The translations under genes and the position numbers were made by a program. Below, one piece after another: positions 43,702-57,400 of a DNA stretch of 64,000 nucleotides. Origin of the DNA: Sanderia malayensis. Lineage: Eukaryota; Cnidaria; Scyphozoa; Semaeostomeae; Pelagiidae. How positions within the stretch are numbered: the first letter of the stretch is position 1; each line of letters starts with the position of its first letter. The stretch lies in the NCBI GenBank assembly GCA_013076295.1, contig RQOL01000847.1, positions 103,951 through 167,950 of the forward strand, written 5' to 3'. A model generated the notes under the pieces. It saw nothing but the letters and a program-made list of their open reading frames with translations, ran no database searches and was not told where the DNA came from.

Positions 43702-44687
43702 TATATTTTTCTAAAAATCACGGCCTGTGTGCTGATTCTTCTAGTGAGGGAAATAGACGTTTTAGCGAGGGAGGGGCTACAATTTTCCTATAGTATATAT
43801 AACAAAATTATATATATATAGCAAAATTTTCAGAGAAATACACCCATGTATAAGGAATTGCAATATACAGTTGTGGTGAGACATTTTGCCAACATATATT
43901 TTTACATGAAATACACTCGACCTGCTGTCATTTAATTTGCAAAATTTACATTACCATTATCATATGGGATTTTTTATCATCAACCCTTCACGCTGGAAGT
44001 AACAGTTACTAGTTTATCAAAAATGCTATTTACTAAGTTGTTGTCTTAATTTTCTCAGGTATGAATTTTAAACCCTGCGTGCTAGCCATGGGAGTGATTT
44101 TAATCTTTTTCGAATAATTTGCACTTCATTTTAGTATTCTGTGCGGATTATTTCATTATCACATTGATATTCATGCTCATGCACATCAAGAGTATGAAAT
44201 TCTAATTATCCTTCTTTGTCGTGAAGCCTGTTGCACGCTTCAGTACATATGATGAATGCACCGTAATGCCTAACAGCTTTGGTTTGAAACATGATACCCT
44301 CTGTGCTATTATCGCAAGAAAGATATATATGGAAAGAGAAAAATTGCATATTTTGAACATCTGCCTTGGGATAAATGCAAGTGCCCTGGTTGGTTGATTT
44401 TGAAAAGAATATTTGGATCGCCTATCTCATTGGTTAACACAAGAACAAGAGTTCAATAAAGTCGAAGCAGGTTGTTTTTATGGTTGCTGCATTTCTTCTT
44501 AGCATGTTTTCTCGAGAAGTGCTTTAAAGGTTGGTTCAATATGGTTCAATCATGTTTGTATCATATAATATGATTCAAATATAGAGAGAGTAAAGAATTT
44601 AATTCTATAAGTTGCCTGGTCTACAAGTATAATATTAGGAAATAGTAAATATTGGTGATCATTGCATTGGATTGGCCTAAGGAAAAG

Positions 44688-44733
44688 ATGGCAGATGACA
44701 AAATTCCCCTTGGTCAGGCTGACACAATGGCAA
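44688..44733 (+). CDS. Candidate first coding exon (anoctamin?)
   Basis: AAAAGATGGCAG is a good initiation context and reads MADDKIPLGQADTMA before a possible GTATCT donor. It would end in phase 1, whereas the first recognised anoctamin exon (48449) starts in phase 0, so at least one more exon would be needed. Weak. Confidence 0.2.
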
Positions 44734-45863
44734 GTATCTTTTATGCTTATGCGATTTTCACTTAAAATCTTCGGTAAAACAGAGCATTTGTTCAACTTTG
44801 ACTGAAATTTTGCTGCCCTGTTTATCACAGTAACACACGGCAGGCCAAAGCAGTTGTTTGTGGCAACCAGCATGTCCTGCGAAAATTCTAAACATTTTGT
44901 GAATAAATATTCAGAATGTGGCCGGAGAATACAGGAAAAAGGCTTATGAAAATTAAGTTTTGCATCATTAAAATCCAAAGATATGATAAGCCAGTAAAAA
45001 GCTACTGGTGCATCTCAATGTTTGCCAACAATGTGATATATACTAAATGAGAAACAGCGAATAGCGATTAGCGAATTGAAAGTTGTAAACGGACAACTCG
45101 CCCTCACACCAGCTCGCTCCTGTTCAAATTTGCCAAATCGCCCTCCCCAAGGCGATCAGATTAAGTCAGTTTGAAAAACTGTTGTGTCGATCTTTGATTC
45201 ATTTTCTGGGTTTTCTTACGCATATCATGCATGGATTTTATTTTAAATAGACAAAGCATTCTATTTTGAAATGCTGACAATAATGTCACTTGGTTGTCTA
45301 TTTTTTTGAATATTTACAAGCTCTCAATGAATACAAGTTTGTCATGCTTCTGCAGGTTTAATCAACGAGAACATATGTGAATATATAATATTTCAAACCA
45401 AGGGAAGATGTGGCTGTGGCCACAGACACATAAAATTTTTAGACAATAGAGCATTCAAACAAATATTTCTTATGCAAATTTCCTGCACGGTACTTCTGAA
45501 GAAAAGGTTTCAAAGAATTACATTTCTAATAAAATTTGATAATTGTTCAATGCAGTCAAAATAATTTTTATTTTGAGTGATGCTGTTCTGGATTTCACAA
45601 TATCAAAATTGATATTTACACAAGCTTTTAGAATGGAACATTGGTTTGATTATGAATATTTGTTTTGTTTCTAAACTCTTTTGTGAGATCCTGTTGAAAT
45701 AACTGTCTCAAATATCAGCCTATTTGAAATTTTTACTGTCCGTTTAATCACTGGGCATCAAATCCCCAAGACTTTTAAGCAACAATTGTTGTGTTATGAA
45801 TACAGATGCTATCATTGATGTTAGCCAGGTTTGTTTATGCTTCTGTTGATGAACCTTGTCTTA

Positions 45864-45923
45864 TTGATATGCAGTATTAGCATCATTCACATAATAATGC
45901 GAATACTTACTGCATATCAATGA
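45864..45923. repeat. Imperfect stem-loop
   Basis: ATTGATATGCAGTA and TACTGCATATCAAT form a 14-bp stem around about 32 bases, with partial inner pairing (TTAGCAT / ATGCGAA). Confidence 0.5.
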
Positions 45924-48448
45924 ATCAAACAATCAACTGGTTAGCTGCATTTACACTGCAAAGGAATGACCTGGGTTAACTAAACTCATGGTGAACCCTG
46001 GATTAGTTTGTGCAGTGCAATTAGGGCTCAAGAGTTATGGTAGACAATGTCTTTATTTAATACTTTTTGGGAAGACCCAAATACACCCTTTCTGAAATTT
46101 ATAAAATATTCCGTTATTGTGATTTGATTTAACCGACAAGACAAGCTATTCAAGTTCAAACCTGTGTACAATATAGGGAAATAATACTGCCTTTTCAAAA
46201 TTGCTGAACAATCTGTGTATTTTATTTCCATACCAAATTCCAATATAAACAAGCACCACTTATTAAATGATGAAAAATCTGTATTTAACAGATGACATTT
46301 ATTATCTTTCTTGAAGATAATGAAACTGCAATGCACAGTTATTGTTGTTTGTTTGGAATTATCCTGTACTTGCAGGTGTTTTCTTGGGATGTAAACAAAA
46401 TTTCTAGCAAATTTACTTGTGCGCGGAGCTTTTGAGTCATAATGCACATCAACGTTTTCATAATAACATAACTAATGGTTATTATGAAACGGTATAGTAT
46501 ATTTTAACTTTATTTTGTGTTTGATTCCTCCTGCTTCTCCAGTTTACTGCCAATGCAAGGCTACAAATTGAATTCTCTACTTGACTAGTTAGCTGCAAAT
46601 GCAGCAAGTCAATTGGTTGTTTTCAGATAGAACAATGAATTCGTGGAGGGATTGAGAGGGGGAGAGAAAATTTAACGAAATACATAAGAAAGGTGATGAA
46701 AAATAAACAATATTGTCATAAGTAAATACGAAGCGGATCGAAATAAATAAAACAATAAAAAATATAAAATGGTTTAACTGTAGACAACGCGCTTTGTTAT
46801 TGAAAATTTAGCATCACAATTGGAGGCTTGCATTGTTTGTGTCACACGCACACAATCATGTCACCTGGTAGTAGAATATGAAGTAGTAATGACTGAATTA
46901 CGCCCTCTTGCAATATAAGACACTTTATTTTAACTAGTACATTAGCAGGTGCTTTGATCGTTTAGTCTTTTAAATAGACAATATGCCACTGGCGACTGAC
47001 CGGAATTGTGTGCGGTGTTTTTATGATGGACATTCAGGAACCATTTGACGCATTCTATTGCATTATTTAGCTGCATTAGGCAAGAGTAGGAGATAAATTA
47101 CAAGCATTTTTGATAAGCAAGTTCCTTTAGGGCTCAATGCTGAAAGTTATTTAACTGACGGCCAACTATGAGAATTAAAGTTGCTTAAATATTACGAACA
47201 ATTGTTTTGTGGTTCTTTCGAATAAAACAAGGAAAGAGTAGGGATCAGGGTCATGTTGTGCCGATGTTAGAAGACGAAGAATAACTAACAAAAACTTGTT
47301 GCCTTATTTACGCATGTGAAATTAAGAAAAACTACATTATTGTTTTGAAATTAGTTCAGTGTTTTTATCAGGAAATACAATTTTGAGTTTTTTGAGAAAT
47401 GCAGGCAAAGCCCTTATATTTCGCTTGTTTTACTGGGCTAGGATAAAGGCCCACTGGGCAAATGGCTGAGTAATTAGAACGTTAGAAAATGCCTTGCTTG
47501 GTGATCTCAGTGCAATAATTGAAATTGCTTAAAGTTTAACTATCCGAGTACTATCTTGCTTATGACCACTTGCGTATAAAATGCATGTCTTTGCGATTTA
47601 TTTTTCTTTGATTAAACGATTCAACATTTTATTTAATTTGTAAACTCCGGATTTAAATACGTTTCTTGCAACTGTGCTGCGTTCAAGGGCCCATATGCCC
47701 ATTAAGCTATTAATGAAGTTTTTGTACCACAATATGAGTACAAGAGGTTCAAGTTTAAGGATTGAGACCTTGGACCGGATTTTTAATTTAAAAAAGCTTG
47801 TTTTAATTCTGCTCAGGTGTGCTTTGTAAGTGGAAAAGTTAGGCAACCGTGTAGTTTTCACCGACTGCTCACGAACTCCTGATTTTTGAAATATTGCAAC
47901 AGCTTTTAACCTTTCCCTTAAATTTTACTACACGTATATGAACATTTAAAACTCATTGAAACGACAAGGACAGCAAAGGGGACGAATGTTATCATATTTG
48001 AAACTTCTTGACTTCGTAATACCATGGAGTTGATTTAATTTGATTGAACACGTCTATATACACTTGCACTTAACAGGTATAATATACATTGCCCAAAGTT
48101 CTTATATATTTTACTTAAAGAAAACACTTTCTTCTCCCACTTTGTTTTTTTTTTCAAATATCAAAGAGTAATTGATGACTTTGACGAGACAGATTTTGAT
48201 AATAGATAAAATTTTCGCCTTTATTTATTACAATCATTAAAGATTTTTGTGAATTTTGCTGGACATACACCTGGGCCTAAGTGAGGAATTTGACTTTTTT
48301 CTTTATGTTTTCATATACAATTGGGATCTTTAGAAGTAATAGCACATTTTATGGTTGTTATTTTTGTAACGTTTTTGAAAAAGTTATTGCTTAATTAAGC
48401 AGAGGCTGTTTACGAATCTCATTGGGTTTTTATTATCTTGCATTGCAG

Positions 48449-51400
48449 GAACTTACAAACAGAGGATACAACACATTCGAATCCAATGCAAATGGCGGTT
48501 ATAAGGTATATTGACAATTCGAATCTTATCAACATCTCTTGTATAGATAAATTCATTTTGAATGTTAATGCAGCAGTTCTTTGTTCTGTTGTACTGATCA
48601 TTAACTTTCAGTTATAGTATAGCGCTCTTTAGTCTGCCGTATTGAACTGCTGCAGGTTATGTATCGATAAATCGAACACACAGGGGAATGAGGGGTTTGT
48701 TCGAGTTGCCGTAAGTTTGAGTTATAGAGTGTCAAACCTGCATACGACATATATACGGCGAGGGAAAATCAAGAGGGGCAAAAAGATATTCAGGTTGATT
48801 TAAGTGGTGGATTTAAGACAAATAAGTAATGATTATTGTAATGTTTTTGAATTTGCATTCATTTTACTGTAGCCAGGCGATGAAGAAGATATGACTGGAG
48901 AAAGAGGTTGTTACTTCAGAGATGGTAAACGAAAAATAGGTATGTTGCTTTCTATTTTCTGTTTTCCGACAATTATTCTGTAGATGAGCGATAGGCTGGT
49001 CTTATATCTGCTATTTACACAATCACCCTCGATTAGAACTAATATAAAAAGAGTGACGTTTTAACCTATTAGAGTTGCTTCCATCAATTGGTATCGCTCT
49101 AATTTGGTGATATCGAATAAAAAAAAATAAAAAATAGTAAATCTGATTTGACTCGATGACTTCAGATCACTGATAAAAGTACAATTTGGTTGATTTAGAT
49201 TTTGTATTGGTGTACACTGAAGATCACCAAAAACCGACAGAACAAAAGCACATTGATTATCGTGAAAAGTTTCTGTCGAACCTTCGAAAATCACACATGG
49301 AAATGGAAGTGGTAAGTAGCCAATGGATTTGTTAATCTCAATGAACTGCGGGCTCCATAGGGATAATCAAAGGGATCGATTGGCTTACATGACCGTGAAC
49401 AAGTGTAATTGATGCCCTTACGTGGTATAGCAAACCAGGTCATGGAGAGACTTCAATTTTTTAGTAAAGAATGTTTATTGAAAGCACTAGTAGTAATCTG
49501 TATCTGGCTTCCCACAAGGCCCACAATTGAATGCGGTCTAATGAAAGTATGAGTTGGTTATTTTTCTTTGAATGGGGGTAATTTGCAGTGAAATGAACTT
49601 AGTGAAATGAACTTTAATTATTTACACCGGTAGGAACATTTGTTGGTGAATCTTTATATTCATGTTTCATTGTATTGTATAGCCTTGGTGAATATGTAAT
49701 TTCTTGTAAGACAATTTGTTATCCTTTGTAGGAAGTCACAGAAGATAAAACACGCAAGGTGAATTTTATCAAGTGCCATTGTCCATTCGAAGTATTGAAG
49801 TTTTATGCAGAAGAGATGAGTTTTCGTGCCCCTCTAGAGGTATCTTTTTGCAATAAATTTGTTATTATTAGTTCTTGGAAAATCTTTTTTATTGTACTCA
49901 TATAGTAGTGTGTAATTTCTACAGCTGCCCACTGTACATATGCAAAAATACTTAGCAGAAACGCGGCATTCTCTTATACCACATTTTACGTGGTCTTCGA
50001 ATCTTATTCGACAGGCAAATGTAACTGTGCTGATGCTTTCTCTTGTAGCTTCGGAGTACTGTCAAAGTCAACTGGACAGAAAGAATTCTTGCTAAATTTC
50101 ATTTGCCTAATCCTTTCAAAGAAGAAGTTCCCAATGCTCCTCCTGATTTTTTCACAACCACATTTCGAGGAGACAAGATGGACAAGTAATGCAGGCTATG
50201 TGCTGTTGAATTCAATTATATGTGTTGTTGAACTGAAATGTGCCAAATCTCAGTCGAAGCTCCATGGCAAATTTAGTAGAAATCCCATAAAGATAGCCTT
50301 AGAAGTTGCTTATTACAATAATAGCGAGATTAGTTCAACACCCAAGGGAAGCAGAAAGCTGTTCATACTTGAGAGGGTTTCAGTTAGTTGTATACGTACC
50401 AAGTATATAGCAAAATAAAGAAAATGGAGAGAAGAGTTAAACAGACCTTATTTGAAAAAAACTTAAAAATAAAGCAAAACTCTTTAAATCTTTAACTTTA
50501 TCTTAGCCTTTATCTTTACCGAGAGGTTTGTTACAGGGAGACTGTATTCAATGAGTTTTGTACTGGTTGGTCTTATTACGACAACTTATTTTTAATTTCA
50601 TGTGTTGTTCATAGGTTCATTGGTAGTGACAACCATGATACATATTTTACCGATACACAGAGAAGTCGAGTTGCATACGAAATCCTCGAAACAGCACCTT
50701 ATGGGAAGAGAACACGAGGAGAAATAGGTATGTGCAAACATGATTAAACTTTCAACTCACTGCGTATGATAGTCATGCGCCAATATTTTCACTCTTTGTC
50801 GACTGTTTGATTCTTACCTCACAACAGTAAAATGCTTGTAACATCAAGCATATTATTGACAGAAGTAAAATCTGATGCTGCATTTCACGGCCGTTTTATC
50901 CTGTCAGTTTGTCATTTGGTTTTCATTAACGTGTTAAAGGATCGGTGTACGATATTGATAGATTGACTTTCGAATTTATCTTCCTGTGCACTTAAATTAT
51001 ACCCTAAAATTTTGACGTCGAGTTGTTACCGCTATACAATATCATCTGGACACACGATGACTTTTATACATCTTGCAAATGTTTAATTGTAATTATTTTT
51101 GTTGGAAATTACCATGGATCTCACATTTGCCGTTTTAGTATATTTACTAGTATATTAGTTTAGTATATTTAATATATTTAATTGTTCTTTATTACGTGTA
51201 GGTGTTGCACGCTTGTGTGCCGAGGAGGTATTTACTGCGGCATACCCACTGCACGTGGTAAGTTTCTTTTCATTTAATCCTTGGTTTATGTTGTTGAAAT
51301 TGTTTGCTTTCTTCCTCTCGTCCATATACAATTGACTCTCTTTTTATCTCGATAAAATTTTTCTTTCTTACGAAGAAATGATCATGTTTGTTACTTCGAT

Positions 51401-54400
51401 TAATTCAATATTTTGATATGATGACCATTAAGCTGTAGTAGTTTACTGTAGTTGTAGTAGCTCTATTAGTTTGCTGTAGTTGTAGTAGTGATTTACCCAA
51501 GTTCGATTTTAAAATATAACCCATCTCGGCTCAGCAAAGGCCCAAAGTGGAATTATATTTACGCCAGAGGGGCAGTTTTGTTCAGCGTTTACACAGTTTC
51601 ATGGCAGACATTCTCTAGCAACGGAATATTGATTTTATCCAGAGATTTTCGAAACCATAGTTATCAATTTATATATGGGGAAGACTGACACACAACGTAG
51701 AGTAGGATGGGCCTAAACTGTTTTTGTTATTTGGATGCTTCATCCTGTTTCCAGTAGGCAAGTTAAATGAGAGAAGCGTGCAGTTATGACCGTCTTTCAA
51801 CTGAGAACCTTTGGAACCTATAAGGTGCATTTTGCTGTCTTTTCTATAGGGTGGTCATAAACGACCCAGAGAAGAAGGTCCAGACAGTCCTGACGATGAG
51901 CCTCAGATGAATAAAAGACAGGTATGACGATTTCATCATTTATTTCTACTTATGTTACTAAGTTATGTTTTGAAATTTAAGTTCTCTGTCCAGTGTTGTG
52001 GTCTATGTCTTTTTATGCTCGTGAGCTGGGCTGAATGAATTATGAAACTGGGCTGTTTGCGTGAAAGTGGCTCATGGATACGACAAATGATGTTATCCTT
52101 TTCCTTAACAGTGGGCGAATAGACGATGCTTTATAATTGATTTCTATGTGCATTGCTTTTGACTTTGTTGTGTACGAATTGGGTACTATGTTGTAGCACA
52201 CTGATGTATGAACAATTCATGATGTGTCAAGAAATTGAAATACGAAGCAAAAATAAAGCGTAAATGGTAAATGCATCAAGCTTTGCGTGATAAATACGAA
52301 TTGTGTGTTAGTATTTTATTCTAATTTCTTAGGTATTGAAACACTATTGGGGACGCTGGAGCAAATGGCTTAAATACCAGCCATTGGATCACGTAAGGTA
52401 ATTAATGCAAATCAATTTATTGTTGACATTTCTCATTTGCATCTTGGTTTTCCAAGTGCAACAAGACCCAGTCTGGTGTACTGTAGTCATATGAAGTTTT
52501 TTATATAAAAATGTCTGCATAATGTCACTACCTTTGTCCGTTCCGATTGGGTGTCTCTAACTGGAAAAAATCAATACTCTATAGCAGTTCAGTCGAATAT
52601 TCTATAGCAGTTCAGTCAAGTTCAGTCGAACCTCCGAATAGCGGCCACCTTAGCTCAACGTTCAAGTGGTCATTATTCAGAGGTGGCCGTTGTTAGAGGT
52701 TTCACTGTATTTGTAAATGAGTTTTTTGAGAAAATGTTAATTTTCTTTTAAAAGGGAATATTACGGAGAGAAGATTGGTCTATATTTTGCCTGGCTTGGT
52801 ATGTATTCCTGATTTTATCTTGTTTTGAAATATCTCAAATTGGATCATTTTTCATACCTATATGGCATTCTCATCTCATATAACTATTTTATTACACCAT
52901 GGCAATAGCCCTGTTGATTGCCTTCGGTTATATTCATTTTAATTATTGCTTTTGATTCTTATTTTTGGTTTGAAAAGGACAATACACTGCCTGGTTGATT
53001 CTTCCATCATTTGTTGGCTTGTTGATATTTCTGTATGGATTTGTTACAATTGCTTCTTCGGACAATCGAGACGCGTAAGATTATCAATTGTTTTGTTTTC
53101 CCATTATGTTGATTTTCGTGTTTCATTGCTTGTTACTGCAGAAGCTGAGTAATTTTCATGGATTGGAATGAAAAGCTGCAACACCATGCATCTTGACTTT
53201 CTCGTTTTCATTTGTATCAATTATTGTGTTATACAGGCATCTAGAGTTCAGCTGGTGTGATCGAACTACATGAGCAGTTTGCTTGCTTGCTTGATGTAGT
53301 GTTTATTTAAATTACGTCAGCCATGTTATGTTTCTAACTATTAGGAGTCAAAACACGCATTGAGCCAGTCAAAATTATGGGTTGTAAGGGAATTCTCGAG
53401 AAGACACGAGTGGGTTTTGATTCTTTGGTGGTCAATCATGATCTCGTCAATGCCCTGCTCTAAGTCGCGTTCCAATTTCATTCCAGAGACAAATTTGCAC
53501 TTTTTAAAACTATATCAGAGCTCTTTGATAGTTAATCTTCTCCTGGATTGGTATAGTTGAAATAGATGGCTAAATTATATGATATACAACATGTGCGGTG
53601 GAATTCTTATATTTGTTCATTTTTTATTTATTATAGATTGGATATTTGTGCTGCAAAGAATTGGACATACAAAATGTGTCCGTTATGTGACGAAAATCTT
53701 GGATGCAAATACTGGGATCTGAAGAAAAGCTGCACTCTTGCCAAGGTACTGAACTTGGATTAACTCGGAATAACTAATTATCATTGTGCTAATAATAATA
53801 ATAATCGATAATAATAATAAGCTATCATAATAATAACAATGTTTTTGATAATTTTTGGAAAATGAAGTAACTTATTTTTTAGGTGTCATATCTATTCGAT
53901 AATGCAGCAACAGTGTTTTACGCAGTGTTTGTCTCATTTTGGGGTAAGTTTACTGATGATGCTAATATGTATTATGGTAAGCAAACTCATAATTGTAGTA
54001 TATAAGGCAACTGCTATCAACTAATGTAGGCGTAGCAAATGCCCAAGTTGACGATCTGGCTCTAAGTTTCCTTCGAGAGGCTGGGCAGCTGACTTGGTCA
54101 ACTGTTAGAAGGTTTTAGTTTTGACCGTTTGTGGATTCGAGCTCGCGTGGCATGGCTTTGTCATTTTTGCAACAAAATGAGCGTCTTAGCCATGTGGTTA
54201 TGGCGTCATGTTGATGACATTCGACTCTCGGTGCTTTGAATGCCGAAAAAACCATATATGGTATTCCAGATATTTCGAATTCTCTAAAACTATCAATGTT
54301 GATGTCAAAAATTCCATTTCCGTTGGGAGTCCAATAAAGCTAGAGTCGACTTTGACAAGTGCATAATAATTTTCCAAGTTAACCTATGGCTTGTCTAAGG

Positions 54401-57400
54401 CATGGGGTAAATTGCTTTGGTTGTGTTCCAATGGTGCCATTGTCTGCCACTGGCACACTACCATTATAACTCTTCGAGGACTTTTCTCTTTTTCGGATAC
54501 TCTATCACTAACTTCTTTGAGGAGCCTTCACGTTTTCCTAATTAGGCGGTAGAGGAAGAGGACAATATAAGTATTTGTTGGAAGAGGATTGTAGCACTTT
54601 ACAAACGTCCTTCTCTTTTTCAGCTGTTTCTTTCTTGAATTTTGGAAGCGAAAAGAAATCACGTTGGCATACCAGTGGGATTGTTTGGGCTACGAATCGG
54701 AAGAGGAACGACCAAGGCCAACGTTTGCTGCTTTGGCACCAACAGTTGAAAGAAATCCTGTGACTGGAATCCTGGAACCACATTTTCCCGACGAGAAAAG
54801 AAAGCCTCGTTTGTTTTCAGGCATTTTCATCATAATAACTATGGTAAGTTTGCAATTGTTTCATAATTTATTTATCAGTTTTCAACGGTGTTGGTCATTA
54901 CCATGTATTTGCACAGCGAAGCTGCTTTGACAATCCTTGAAAGATTGTTTTGAACACACTAGCTCCATTATTCACTTTCTTTCTTGTCTAATTATTTAGG
55001 AATATGAAAGTTGGGACTTTTCTTGTGATTGAGCTAGTTTCCCGTGAGCTCTAAACGTGGCCCCTTTTAAGTGCCACGGATTCTATTGACCGGATAAAAG
55101 CATTTTGTTTTTAGATATTAGAGGTTTATTCCCAAATTTTCCGAAATAATGAATCTCTAAAATTTTGAAATGATGACTAGTAGTGGCTCCTTAATGTGTT
55201 TCTTTGAAGCATTTTGGGTTTTTTCGTTTTTGGTTTACCTTGAGGCTTTAATTCACGCAGAGGATTTTTATTAAGCTATGAAATTTACAGACTTGTAACG
55301 TTTATGTATTTGTTTCCATCCAATCTCAAGAAGCGAAGTAAGTTACAAGCGTAGCGGAAAATTGTTCAAAATTTCTTTGTGACTTCGTGCAACTCCATGC
55401 GCTGGCTGTCATAGACAGTCTTACAGATCACTGCAACTTGCTGCCATTCCTGACGATTACATACAAATCAAGTTTTTGTTATCAGTTTACTTTTCTTTCT
55501 TCAGGTATCGTTGGTATTGATATTTATGCTTGGTGTAATTGTTTACAAGCTACTCGTTTATCGTCCACTTGCAATGAATTCCCTTACCGCTTCACACGCC
55601 TTGCAAATTGCAAATATTTCTGGAGCAGTGTGCAATTTGATATGCATCATGATTCTGTCTCGGGTAAGTCTATCTTTTGTTTTCTTGTGTCTTGTATTGT
55701 CTCTACCGGCCTGCCAATAATACATAATTGTTCTTTCGGGGTGGAATGAGATATTCCGGTAGAACAATGCATCCCTGGAATTGCTTTCTACTTCCAAAGT
55801 ACAATGTACCTGTGTTTTGTACCTATATATGTCCCCATATAGCGAAGTGTTATTAACGATGTAACTGTGTCATTGTATTTTTAGCATTTATATTGTTACA
55901 GGAAGTAGACTGTTTTTCATTAGTGTTATCATAATTAGCATTTTTGGGTGGTTATCAAGGTTTTGATTCAAGTTGAGCAGTTTTACAAGTCTTGCTTACA
56001 GTGATTGTTATTAATGATGTGACATTCATTCTTTGAATTTACTTAGGTTTACGAAAAAGTAGCATTGGCATTAACACACTGGGGTACGTTTACATATCAA
56101 CCATGCTATTTCTATATGAACCTATTTTATTGATAGCATACATCTTTTGTGTCATAAATCACCTTTTAGCTTACCACTACTACATATACACTTGCACATA
56201 AATTTTATGTCGTTGCAATATATGAACGTAACCACTCTGAGAATTGTGCTATAGACCTCCTCAAAGCGAATCCTCACATTTTCACCCCCAGTCCTTGTAC
56301 TTAAAAGGTCAGAGCTCTAAGGCACAACTTTGATACTGTTATCAAAGAGCTCAATTTTTGTGTATATTTAATGCATTGCATTTAGTGTTATATAGAAGTT
56401 AAAAACAGTTATAATTTGAGTTGTGAAGACAAACAATGCATATCCTCTTCTATGCGCATATTTATGTTTTACTATTGCTTCAGTCTTGATAAATCCTTTT
56501 ACTTGCTCTTCAGAAATGCACAGAACTCAAACAGAATACGAGGATAACTACACGTTCAAAGTATTTGTCTTCCAGTTTGTCATTTTTATGCATCGATTTT
56601 CTACATTGCGTTTTTCAAGGGAAAGTGAGTAATTTTATCGATACTTTGTTTAATGGCTATATTTACGAAAAGTGACTAGCCATTTAAATGATACTTTGTA
56701 AACTAATACTTAGAATATAACGTCTACTTCTTTGTACAGCGGATAAATCTTGAATTTATCATCTTTCTTTTTAAAAGGATGATTGGCTATCCAGGCCGCT
56801 ATAATAAGTTGATGGGCCTTCGTCAAGAGGAGGTAAGATGAATCGCTTGAATATCTACATTTGATTCTTGTGTTGCCACATCTCTATTGATAATGAGATA
56901 ATGTACTGGGACAATATAAAGTGCGTGTTTATTTAAGTTGTCTTGGGAAATGAGAAGACAAAACAGGGGGTTCCAGGCTGCGAAAAATTGTTACTGCGGT
57001 CATCCAATTGATGTCAAGTAGCATTTTCTTTGTGAAAGTCAATGCTTTGTGTGTTAATGCATATTTGCATGCTAGTAATTGTTAGCAAAGGTCATTTGCA
57101 GACTTCTGATGTTCATTGTTTTTGCAGTGTGGACCAGGAGGATGTCTTATTGAACTTGCTCAGCAGTTGTTCATCATCATGGTGGGAAAACAGGTTATTG
57201 GCAATGTTCAAGAAGTGGCTATACCGTGAGTGGTCTAAATCAAGCTTCGTTATTTTTTACACACACGCCTTGACATTTGTCAAGCTTTTTTGTTCGAATT
57301 TTCAAAATCGTTCATGCTGTTATATGTTGTTCCTTATATCAGACTAGTTATTTCTTATGTGTTGTTTTTTTATTTCAGACTAATCAAGCAAAAGCTGGCC

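Larger units (their letters stand above)
43702..48448. other. Long AT-rich interval; possible undetected terminal exons
   Basis: About 4.7 kb without a supported gene, apart from a weak candidate first exon at 44688. The end of the coiled-coil gene and the start of anoctamin should both be here. Contains a stem-loop at 45864-45923. Confidence 0.35.

Noticed and set aside
44550..46447. Minus-strand frames of 139-142 codons
   Set aside because: No motif, no splice context, composition of AT-rich non-coding DNA.
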